Source: Phototrophicales bacterium
GTDB lineage: Bacteria; Chloroflexota; Anaerolineae; Aggregatilineales; Phototrophicaceae
Length of the DNA stretch: 13,132 bases
Direction: 5' to 3'
Assembly: GCA_002794515.1 (NCBI GenBank)
Contig: PGTJ01000043.1
Location: 1-13,132, forward strand
Shown here piece after piece: positions 6,523-13,132 of the stretch. The position numbers and the translations under genes were made by a program. Under the pieces are notes generated by a model. That model did not search any database. It was not told the DNA's origin and was given only the letters and a program-made list of their open reading frames with translations. Numbering within the stretch: position 1 is the first letter of the stretch; each line of letters opens with the position of its first letter.

Positions 6523-9500
6523 TGGTCACATTTACACCAGCACAGACAATCGCCATCAGAGAACACCAGAAGAATATCATCGTATCGGCAGGGGCAGGAT
6601 CGGGCAAGACGCACGTCCTTGTCGAGCGATTTTTGGCATTACTAGAAGACAACCCCACATGGCATTTGCATAACATTGTCGCCATCACCTTCACACGGAA
6701 AGCCGCCGATGAAATGCGCGATCGGGTGCGCCAAAAATTAGAAGAACGGTATCATCAAAAAATCGCCGAAAATCAGCCCGATATCGCTCAACGATGGGCA
6801 TCGTGGCTGGGCGAAATTGACGGCGCACAAATCGATACCATTCACGGCTTATGCACCAATTTGCTCCGTGCCAATTTTGCCGAAGCAGGGCTAGACCCCG
6901 AATTTGCGGTATTAGACGAAATCCAAGCAGGCTTATTGCTCGATCAAGCCATCCAAACGACATTTCTGGCGCTCAAGGCACACTATCCGCCAGCGCCCGA
7001 ATTGGATTTATTCGCCCTATATGGCGAAAATCGCGTGCTGAGCATCATCCGCGATATGCGCCTATTGGCGATGAATGCCCAACCGAATGTGGATAGCCAT
7101 GCCATGTACAAAGACTTGCTGGATATTCACAGCGCGCATATCTTGCAAGTGGCAGATAGGCATAATGCCCATGACTGGTATGACGATGATGAACGATGGC
7201 ATTTGGTGATGGACATGCTAGAGGCGCTCCGCAATGGCACGGATGATGACCAAAAAATTCGGCTGATACATGCCGTAGGAAAGTTGAATTTTTCGGGTAA
7301 GCGGATCGAAGATCCGACCACCAAAGCATTCGTCACCATCATGCGCGATCATGCCAAAGCGCTCATCGAACACATGACAAAATGGGATGAAGCCCGCCAC
7401 ATTGGCGAACATGCACCAGCGACCGAAGCCCTATGGCAATCGCTCATCAAACGGGTGAAGACGGCATACGAGGCGCTCAAAGCCGATTTAGCGGTGTTAG
7501 ATTTTGATGATCTAGAAAGGCGTACACACACCCTATTGCAAAATCCTGACATCATCAACCGCTATCGGCATAAAGAGATCATGCACCTGATGGTGGATGA
7601 ATTTCAAGATACCAACATGACGCAGTGGGGTATCATCGAAGCATTAGGCGGTGGCGATGCCAGCCATATCACCTTTTTGGTGGGCGATGATAAACAAAGC
7701 ATCTACGGCTTTCGCGGGGGGGATGTGAGCGTATTCAACCGCGTGAAGACGAAAATCATCGCCACGCTGGGCGAAAATCCCGCCCTGAACAAATCATTCC
7801 GCACGCAATCGGCGCTCATTCACTGGTTTAATCGGTTATTCAAGCAGGTGATGATGGTCAATCCTGCCATGCCACAACAAATACAAGATTTCATGGTGGA
7901 TTATGGCACAGAGATGGAGGCACATCGGCAATCCAAATACGACCATCCGCCAGTGCGCTTGTTGCTCATCAATGACCACACCGTGAATGAAACCAACACA
8001 GCCCTATCCAAAGATGAACGGCGCAAATGGGAAGCGATGGCAATTGCCGATGAAATCCAGACCATCATCGCGCAGAAGTTGCCCGTATGGGATAAAAAAT
8101 TAGGCGAATATCGCCCAGTGCAATACCGCGACATCACCATCTTATTCCGTCGCATGACGCATATCGGGATATACGAAAATGCCCTGCGGATGTTCGGCGT
8201 GCCATATATCACGGTGGCGGGCAAAGGATATTATGACCGTCAAGAAGTGTGGGATTTGATCAACCTGCTCCAAGCGGTTTATAACCCCTATGATGAATTG
8301 GCGCTGGTCTCGGCGTTGCGTTCACCATTGTTTCATGTGAGTGATGATGCGCTGTTGGCATTGCGCCTATATGCCGATGACCATAACCTGCGCTTATGGG
8401 AGGCTATCGGGGAGCATGATGCGCTCAGCTTATCGGCAGATGACCATGCCCGCTTGGCTCATGCCGATGCGGTCATCGATGATTTGCGCGGGCAGATGGG
8501 CAGGCGCACATTAGCCGATGTGTTGCGCCATGCCATTTATAAAACCGATTATATCGCCACCATCAGCAGTTTGCCCGATGGCGATCGGCAACGGGGCAAT
8601 ATCGAAAAATTGCTCGAAAAAGCCGATGGTGTTGCATCGTTATCGTTGGGGGATTTTGTCACCTATTGGCATCATCTGAACGACAAAGAGGTGCGCGAAG
8701 GCGATGCCCCACTTGAAGTAGGAAATGCTGTCACGCTGATGACCATCCACGCCAGCAAGGGGCTAGAATATCCTGTGGTGTTCATCCCCGATGCCCAAAC
8801 GGGCGACAGAGGCGATTATTCGCCCGTTATTTACGAATCGGGTGGATATTTCGGTTGTAAAGTGATGCTGAATGGTGAAGCAACCCCCACACTTGGATAT
8901 CACTGGGTAAACCAGTTGAATAAAGAACGTGCCAACGCTGAATCGTTACGCTTGTTATATGTGGCGACCACCCGTGCAGGCGATTATTTATATATCAGTG
9001 GGCTGGTGAATCAGAAAAAAGAGGGGATTAGTTACGCCAAATCAGACGGGGGCTGGCTGAGAATGATCATCGAAGCCTTGAATATGACCGATATCATCCG
9101 CGCCATGTTAGAGGCGCACAAGTCATCGATGACGGCGGGTGATACCCACCTGTTATTACCGCAAAATCGCCCGACACCACCCAAGCATAAAATCGATAAA
9201 TCCGATACATTATGGGATGCCGATTTTACCACCATCGCCCCTACTCCATTGCGCTTATTGACGGATGTGGTCATCGAAAAGACCGCCCCCGCCAGGCATC
9301 TCGCCGCCACCACCCTTGCCGATTTAGGCGGCGCAGAACATAACCAAACCTATGGCGATATTTTTGCCCAACGCTTTCGACAACGGGTATTTCATGATGC
9401 ACCAAATCGCATTCCATCCATCGTCACAGAGACAGAACACACAACATCACAGCGCATCGGCGAAGTGGTTCATGAAGCCCTGCGTCATGGGCATTTGCCC

Positions 9501-9986
9501 AACAAGACCGATAGCACCCAATTGAACCTCATCTTACAAAATTATGCGTGGCGTTTTGGTGTGCGTGGAGATACACAAGCGGTCATCGGGCAGGCGCTCA
9601 AACTCCTACGCCAATTTGAAAAAAGTCATATTTACCAAACCATCGAACACGCCAAGACGGTGTATCGGGAATTGCCGTTTGTGTTCAAATGGGATGACCA
9701 CATCATTCATGGTGTTATCGATGTGTTATGCAAAACTGATACAGGATGGATGATTTACGATTATAAAACCAGCACCGTTGCCGATGGAGATTGCCGAACA
9801 CATGCGCCACGTTACTATCTGCAATTGGCGATTTACGCCCATGCGGTAGAAAAACATATCGGTATATTGCCCGAATCTTGTTTATACTATATCCGTTATA
9901 ATCAGGCTGTACCTGTATCTCAAGACATCCTACGGGCAGAATTACAAACGAATTTAACCGACCGTATTTTGAAGATGGAGCGATGA
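6519..9986 (+). CDS. addA: AddA-like UvrD/RecB-family helicase-nuclease subunit
   Basis: This is the motor subunit of AddAB, an SF1A 3'-5' helicase with a C-terminal nuclease, 1155 residues against about 1,230 in Bacillus. The motifs in order are Q9; Walker A AGAGSGKT (24-31); Ia ITFTRKAADEMR; II D360-E-F-Q-D; III VGDDKQSIYGFRG (388-400); IV NKSFRT; V TIHASKGLEYP (742-752); VI YVATTRA with R819. The nuclease residues are H985 (in GEVVHEAL), D1068 (in GVIDV), D1081 and K1083 (in YDYKTS), then LQLAIYAHAV. It has no Fe-S cysteines, as expected for AddA. ATG at 6519 overlaps the addB TGA in ATGA, with GAGGA six bases upstream; an ATG at 6522 is also possible. The order addB-addA is the usual one. 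Helicase and nuclease both look active. Confidence 0.95.
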   Translation: MMVTFTPAQTIAIREHQKNIIVSAGAGSGKTHVLVERFLALLEDNPTWHLHNIVAITFTRKAADEMRDRVRQKLEERYHQKIAENQPDIAQRWASWLGEIDGAQIDTIHGLCTNLLRANFAEAGLDPEFAVLDEIQAGLLLDQAIQTTFLALKAHYPPAPELDLFALYGENRVLSIIRDMRLLAMNAQPNVDSHAMYKDLLDIHSAHILQVADRHNAHDWYDDDERWHLVMDMLEALRNGTDDDQKIRLIHAVGKLNFSGKRIEDPTTKAFVTIMRDHAKALIEHMTKWDEARHIGEHAPATEALWQSLIKRVKTAYEALKADLAVLDFDDLERRTHTLLQNPDIINRYRHKEIMHLMVDEFQDTNMTQWGIIEALGGGDASHITFLVGDDKQSIYGFRGGDVSVFNRVKTKIIATLGENPALNKSFRTQSALIHWFNRLFKQVMMVNPAMPQQIQDFMVDYGTEMEAHRQSKYDHPPVRLLLINDHTVNETNTALSKDERRKWEAMAIADEIQTIIAQKLPVWDKKLGEYRPVQYRDITILFRRMTHIGIYENALRMFGVPYITVAGKGYYDRQEVWDLINLLQAVYNPYDELALVSALRSPLFHVSDDALLALRLYADDHNLRLWEAIGEHDALSLSADDHARLAHADAVIDDLRGQMGRRTLADVLRHAIYKTDYIATISSLPDGDRQRGNIEKLLEKADGVASLSLGDFVTYWHHLNDKEVREGDAPLEVGNAVTLMTIHASKGLEYPVVFIPDAQTGDRGDYSPVIYESGGYFGCKVMLNGEATPTLGYHWVNQLNKERANAESLRLLYVATTRAGDYLYISGLVNQKKEGISYAKSDGGWLRMIIEALNMTDIIRAMLEAHKSSMTAGDTHLLLPQNRPTPPKHKIDKSDTLWDADFTTIAPTPLRLLTDVVIEKTAPARHLAATTLADLGGAEHNQTYGDIFAQRFRQRVFHDAPNRIPSIVTETEHTTSQRIGEVVHEALRHGHLPNKTDSTQLNLILQNYAWRFGVRGDTQAVIGQALKLLRQFEKSHIYQTIEHAKTVYRELPFVFKWDDHIIHGVIDVLCKTDTGWMIYDYKTSTVADGDCRTHAPRYYLQLAIYAHAVEKHIGILPESCLYYIRYNQAVPVSQDILRAELQTNLTDRILKMER
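9977..9980 (+). promoter_or_regulatory. Ribosome binding site favouring the ATG at 9989
   Basis: GGAG at the end of addA lies eight bases before the ATG at 9989 but only two bases before the ATG at 9983, which overlaps the addA stop as ATGA. Spacing favours 9989; coupled re-initiation at 9983 remains possible and would add two residues. Confidence 0.45.
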
Positions 9987-9988
9987 CG

Positions 9989-10996
9989 ATGCTCGGACGA
10001 TTGATTGGCAATTTGCCCGATTGGGCGCAAAAAAAACATCCCCATATGCGTTATTTAATCTCTGGGGAGCAAAAATCGACTCGTATCGGGCGGATTATCG
10101 CCCTGCTATCGTTATTGACGATACTCGGTGTGTTCGGCATGATTGGTTACGCCAACGCCAGCAATTTTTTTCAGTACAATCCATTCGATTTACCCTTCAG
10201 CATGTTCTTATTTGAATTTTTATTTTGGGGCATGTTGATTTTGCAAGTGGGTGTGGCAATTTCGGCATTGTTGCCACCGATTGGGTTCATCGCCTCAGAA
10301 AAAGCTAAACAAACATGGGATGGAATCCGCACCACACATCAAGGTGTTGGATTGTTGATGCGCGCCAGATGGTCGGTGGTGGTGTTTCATCGGCTACGCC
10401 CGGTGATGATAGTATTATGGATCGCCCGTTTGGTGTTGATCGGGGGATTGCTGTATGATTTGACGGGGTTTGGTGGTGAATATCTGCGGAGTTTATCCGC
10501 CAATATCACCCCCAAATTAGACCAAGTGGTGGTGATTGTGTTGGTGGTGATGGGCATCACCGCCAGTTTGCTCATGCCACTGACGGCGATTGGCTTTAAT
10601 ACAGCATTGGGGTTATGGCTCTCGACATGGATGAAAAAACGGGTGTATATCGCCCTATTACAAACCATGTTGGTGATGTTTCTGGCGATTATGGCGGGTG
10701 GGTTCGCCATTTTATTTCTGAGAATCCGCGATGAGCAAATCGCTAGTCAGCTTCTATCACCAAGCTCAGAATATATACCAACCATCTTATTATGGTTTTT
10801 GCTATTAGGATTTGCGGTATTCGCCGATTGGGGCATCACCTTTTTATATTTAGGGTTGTATGCAGGCACAATATGGGCAAAAGTCCCCTACGGCATCTTT
10901 TTGGGCGCAGGGGCATTGGTGATGGTGTTCATCCAAGCCTTCTTGACCGATAGGCTGATGGCATGGACGATTCGGCGGGCAGAACGATTAGAATGA
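9989..10996 (+). CDS. Polytopic membrane protein, possibly ABC-2 permease-like
   Basis: I do not recognise a named family with confidence. The 335 residues start with a charged 33-residue segment. Hydrophobic stretches follow at about 34-56, 72-99, 138-158, 178-212, 219-245, 264-294 and 299-320, giving seven to eight membrane helices and a basic C-terminus (RRAERLE). The loop after the second helix, SEKAKQTWDGIRTT at 103-116, then RARWSVVVFHRLRP, resembles the cytoplasmic 'sERe.gTwd.Lr.T' coupling loop of ABC-2 type transport permeases. This suggests a relative of that group. No ATPase gene accompanies it here. The gene is coupled to addA: an upstream in-frame ATG at 9983 overlaps the addA TGA, so the protein may be two residues longer. 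It is the last gene of the operon, ending 6 bases from the convergent mgsA. A transport function is inference only. Confidence 0.8.
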   Translation: MLGRLIGNLPDWAQKKHPHMRYLISGEQKSTRIGRIIALLSLLTILGVFGMIGYANASNFFQYNPFDLPFSMFLFEFLFWGMLILQVGVAISALLPPIGFIASEKAKQTWDGIRTTHQGVGLLMRARWSVVVFHRLRPVMIVLWIARLVLIGGLLYDLTGFGGEYLRSLSANITPKLDQVVVIVLVVMGITASLLMPLTAIGFNTALGLWLSTWMKKRVYIALLQTMLVMFLAIMAGGFAILFLRIRDEQIASQLLSPSSEYIPTILLWFLLLGFAVFADWGITFLYLGLYAGTIWAKVPYGIFLGAGALVMVFIQAFLTDRLMAWTIRRAERLE

Positions 10997-11002
10997 ACTC
11001 GG

Positions 11003-11383
11003 TTAGAGCGCCTTTTCGGAGATGATATACATGGCGGTCGCCGAATTGGTCGCCAGTGGCACATTATGGGCATTGCAAATCCGCATCAGGCTTTGAATAT
11101 CGGGGTCGTGCGGATGCTTGCCCAATGGATCTACAAAAAAGAACACCGCCTCGACCTTGCCTTCTGCCACTTGGGCGGCAATTTGGGCATCGCCACCAAT
11201 GGGACCAGATAACATGCGCGTCACCTTCAACCCACATTTATCGGCTAATAACGAGCCTGTGGTGCTGGTGGCGATTAGGTCGTACCGCTCTAGCACATCC
11301 TTAAAGCGTAGGGCAAATGCCACCATATCGGCTTTTTTGCCATCATGGGCGATGAGCGCCAATGTCTTTTTGTCGTTTGCCAT
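11003..11383 (-). CDS. mgsA: Methylglyoxal synthase
   Basis: This enzyme converts dihydroxyacetone phosphate to methylglyoxal and phosphate, a bypass of lower glycolysis that relieves sugar-phosphate build-up. The 126-residue protein shows the full family signature: IAHDGKK (11-17), the phosphate-binding ATSTTG (38-43), SGPIGGDAQ (59-67) with catalytic D65 (equivalent to E. coli D71), and DPLGKHPHDPD (85-95) with H92 and D95 (E. coli H98, D101). C-terminal PLATNSATA follows. A Ser replaces the usual Gly in the ATGTTG loop. It is slightly shorter than the E. coli enzyme (152) because it lacks terminal extensions. GAGGGA stands six bases before the ATG. It is a single gene facing the plus-strand operon, with 6 bases between stops and no terminator visible there. 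It is separated from the upstream foldase by 241 bases that presumably include its promoter. Confidence 0.96.
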   Translation of the reverse strand: MANDKKTLALIAHDGKKADMVAFALRFKDVLERYDLIATSTTGSLLADKCGLKVTRMLSGPIGGDAQIAAQVAEGKVEAVFFFVDPLGKHPHDPDIQSLMRICNAHNVPLATNSATAMYIISEKAL

Positions 11384-11463
11384 ATCATATCCCTCGATTA
11401 TTTTTGATTATCCACTACCGCGCCCAATATCGTTCAGATAAGCCTCATCAGCTCAAAGCCGAT

Positions 11464-11485
11464 GGCTATTCGCATTGCGAAAGCC
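11464..11485. repeat. Hairpin, 9 bp with one bulge
   Basis: GGCT (11464-11467) pairs with AGCC (11482-11485), and TTCGC (11469-11473) pairs with GCGAA (11477-11481). A68-equivalent (11468) is bulged and the loop is ATT. It sits between and overlaps the two copies of AAAGCCGAT. No T-run follows on either strand, so it is not a standard intrinsic terminator. A role in the mgsA leader is possible but unproved. Confidence 0.45.
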
Positions 11486-11495
11486 GATTAAACGG

Positions 11496-11597
11496 GCTGT
11501 TGCTGATAGCAATTTTAGCAATCAGATTTTAACATGCGTGCTGTGCTTCGCCAGATGCTTTGTGCATCTGGCGACTAAAAAGCATTATCCCAACAGC
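11496..11597. repeat. Multi-stem inverted-repeat element (MITE/REP-like or structured RNA)
   Basis: GCTGTTG (11496-11502) is matched by CAACAGC (11591-11597), which closes a 102-base segment. Inside lie an imperfect stem, CTGATaGC/GCaATCAG (11503-11510 with 11518-11525), and a strong hairpin at 11548-11574. The layout of a closing stem around two arms could be a miniature mobile element, a REP-type repeat or a folded RNA. The 5 bases AAGCC occur just outside the right end (11598-11602) and 11 bases before the left end, which is not a clean target duplication. Strand and function are not decided. Confidence 0.4.
11548..11574. repeat. Perfect 11-bp hairpin
   Basis: The stem TCGCCAGATGC (11548-11558) pairs exactly with GCATCTGGCGA (11564-11574) around the loop TTTGT. 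It lies about 50 bases past the foldase stop. It looks like a terminator stem, but neither strand has a U-tract on its 3' side: the T-run TTTTTAGT is on the 5' side in the minus direction. It may still protect or end the foldase transcript. Confidence 0.6.
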
Positions 11598-11624
11598 AAG
11601 CCACGAGAAATTTGTCGGTAAAAA

Positions 11625-13132
11625 TTATTGACCACTATTCACGCGCAATGTCCGCAAGGTGTTGATGATGTTGGTATTATCTAAATTACGTTGGATATTA
11701 TCTCGTGCTTGGCTGAGCAACAAATTGAGTTGGACTAAATCGGGATACACATCCGATGGCAATGGCTCGATAGGGGCGTGTTGTCGCCAGATAGTCGTCT
11801 CGACCACGCGCCCACCATCGCGTTGCGCTTTTTCCCAATCGGCGATATACGCCGTGCGACGCTCTTCAATCTGAGCATCGGTATAAGCGCGTGTGCCGAT
11901 CTCCTCGACTTGAACGATATAAAAGCCGATGCGCGTCTCGATGGGTCCGATAATATCGCCAACAGCGACACCATCGGCGAATACCTGTTGGTCAATTTCT
12001 TCGCGCACAGCATCTTCGGCGATATAAAGTCCTTTCAAGCGCCCTTCGGTGACAATCGCCAGTGTATCGCCATCATAACCGCGTGCAGAGGGGTCGATAG
12101 ACAGTTCATATGCCAATGTGCCAAAATCTTCACCATTATTAAGCCGTTCAATGATGGCTTCGGCTTCGGCTTGGGTATTCACCAAGATGTGGCTCGAACT
12201 GACTTGTGATGGAAATTCTATCTTCGACTCGACTTTTAGCACTACCCAACCGCGTGTTGTTTGGAACGGTCCGACCACCTGACCATCGGGCGTAGCAAAA
12301 GCCGCTTCGGCGACTGCATCACCAAATTGCGAGACGACTGTGGGACGGTCTAATGGACTGAGTAAACCGCCATTGCGCTTGCTGGTGGCATCTAACGAGA
12401 AGCGATTGGCTAAATCGGCAAAATCGGCACCATCATTGATAAAGCGTATGGCGGCATTGGCATCTTCTTCTGTCCCCAGCAAGATGACGCGCATCTGTAC
12501 CTGCTGGGTCATCTCACCAATTTCATCCACACGGATGACATGATAGCCAAATTGGGTTTGTACGGGTTGTTGGATTAGCCCAACAGGATTGCTGAAAATG
12601 GCGTTATCAAATTCAGGGACAAACTGCCCTTTAGGATAAAAACCCAAACTGCCACGATTGCCTGCGGCATTATTATCCACAGTCGTCTCGGCGAGGACGG
12701 TCATAAAATCTTCGCCATTATCGAGGCGTTGGCGAACTGTTTGTGCCAATTCGGCATCTCGCACACGGATATGACGGGTGCGAACAGCCGGTTGGTCTTG
12801 TGGAATATATTCGTTGCCAATGGCTTCTTGCACCTTGCGATATGCCGCACGCCCTACGGCAATATCTTCGAGTGTCGTCTCTGATATGCCCGACATGCGT
12901 CCTGCAAAGGCGATGTATTCGGCTTTTTGTGTGGCAAAATCATCTGGAAAAACGCACTCTTCGCTCAGTTCAATTTGCAACACACCCGCCCAAATGGTGT
13001 CGATGTCACATTGCGTGAGTTCGATATTACGCGCAGTGGCTTCTTGACGATACAGTTCCTCTAAAATCATCGTCCGATAAATTTCTTGTGGGAACTGATT
13101 TTTATCTGCTAACAAATTGACCACATTAACAA
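11625..13132 (-). CDS. PpiC/SurA-type peptidyl-prolyl isomerase with three rotamase domains, N-terminus missing
   Basis: This is an extracytoplasmic-type foldase of the PrsA/SurA group. The frame remains open to the right edge, so the N-terminus, including the expected signal peptide and first SurA_N strand, is missing. A GTG at 13124 opens the visible part but is probably internal. Numbering from it, residues 10-110 are a helical SurA_N-like chaperone region. Parvulin domains follow at about 113-202, 208-300 and 306-411, each with the NGEDF/LA..S.D pattern and a closing GPf.t..G(Y/W/F)..... strand. Only domain 1 keeps both conserved histidines (H118, H195); domain 2 has neither and domain 3 only the first (H312). 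Catalysis is probably confined to domain 1. The last 90 residues are helical. The family call is firm; export is inferred from the family. Confidence 0.9.
   Translation of the reverse strand, partial: VNVVNLLADKNQFPQEIYRTMILEELYRQEATARNIELTQCDIDTIWAGVLQIELSEECVFPDDFATQKAEYIAFAGRMSGISETTLEDIAVGRAAYRKVQEAIGNEYIPQDQPAVRTRHIRVRDAELAQTVRQRLDNGEDFMTVLAETTVDNNAAGNRGSLGFYPKGQFVPEFDNAIFSNPVGLIQQPVQTQFGYHVIRVDEIGEMTQQVQMRVILLGTEEDANAAIRFINDGADFADLANRFSLDATSKRNGGLLSPLDRPTVVSQFGDAVAEAAFATPDGQVVGPFQTTRGWVVLKVESKIEFPSQVSSSHILVNTQAEAEAIIERLNNGEDFGTLAYELSIDPSARGYDGDTLAIVTEGRLKGLYIAEDAVREEIDQQVFADGVAVGDIIGPIETRIGFYIVQVEEIGTRAYTDAQIEERRTAYIADWEKAQRDGGRVVETTIWRQHAPIEPLPSDVYPDLVQLNLLLSQARDNIQRNLDNTNIINTLRTLRVNSGQ

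Larger units (their letters stand above)
11384..11624 (-). other. Non-coding stretch with several inverted repeats
   Basis: I find no convincing coding frame in these 241 bases. The stretch follows the foldase stop and precedes mgsA, both on the minus strand, so it should contain the foldase transcript end and the mgsA promoter. I could not choose a promoter with good -35 and -10 boxes. It holds three hairpins and a 9-base direct repeat, AAAGCCGAT at 11455-11463 and 11480-11488. Confidence 0.7.

Noticed and set aside
11548..11574. Intrinsic terminator for the foldase gene
   Set aside because: The stem is strong, but no T-run follows it in either direction, so I list it as a hairpin only.
13122..13124. 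GTG as the true start of the PpiC protein
   Set aside because: The frame stays open to the window edge, the family needs a signal peptide and an N-terminal strand before this point, and no ribosome site can be judged in the remaining 8 bases.

Overview
The window is gene-dense bacterial chromosome of moderate GC with short intergenic gaps and Shine-Dalgarno-led starts. I recognise no rRNA, tRNA, insertion sequence or CRISPR array. The gene content (AddAB, methylglyoxal synthase, a triple-parvulin foldase, small stand-alone receivers) would fit a member of the Chloroflexota, but that placement rests on general resemblance only and is low confidence.

Region 1 (1-1139, minus strand) holds a receiver protein with a long Pro/Thr-rich tail, followed by a coiled-coil/PAS protein that runs off the left edge. 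The two reading frames are the same frame, separated only by a TAG codon and two sense codons, so they may be a split REC-linker-PAS protein. Region 2 (1140-1316) is an AT-rich divergent promoter region. It serves this pair and a paralogous receiver on the plus strand; both receivers start with TTG.

Region 3 (1317-10996, plus strand) reads as one six-gene operon: receiver, two-helix membrane protein with a degenerate NERD domain, short-chain dehydrogenase, addB, addA, and a polytopic membrane protein. The last four genes overlap each other by a few bases or nearly abut. AddB and AddA make up the double-strand-break resection helicase-nuclease. Both nuclease active sites, the AddA helicase motifs and the four AddB iron-sulphur cysteines are intact. 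The remaining operon members have no established link to AddAB.

Region 4 (11003-13132, minus strand) has methylglyoxal synthase (mgsA), convergent with the operon and 6 bases from its end. It is followed by a 241-base non-coding stretch full of inverted repeats, and then the C-terminal part of a secreted-type PpiC/SurA foldase with three rotamase domains that enters from the right edge.

The points most worth a second look are the in-frame UAG between the receiver and PAS genes, the nuclease-dead NERD membrane protein in an AddAB operon, the ABC-2-like membrane protein coupled to addA, and the structured intergenic element at 11496-11597.
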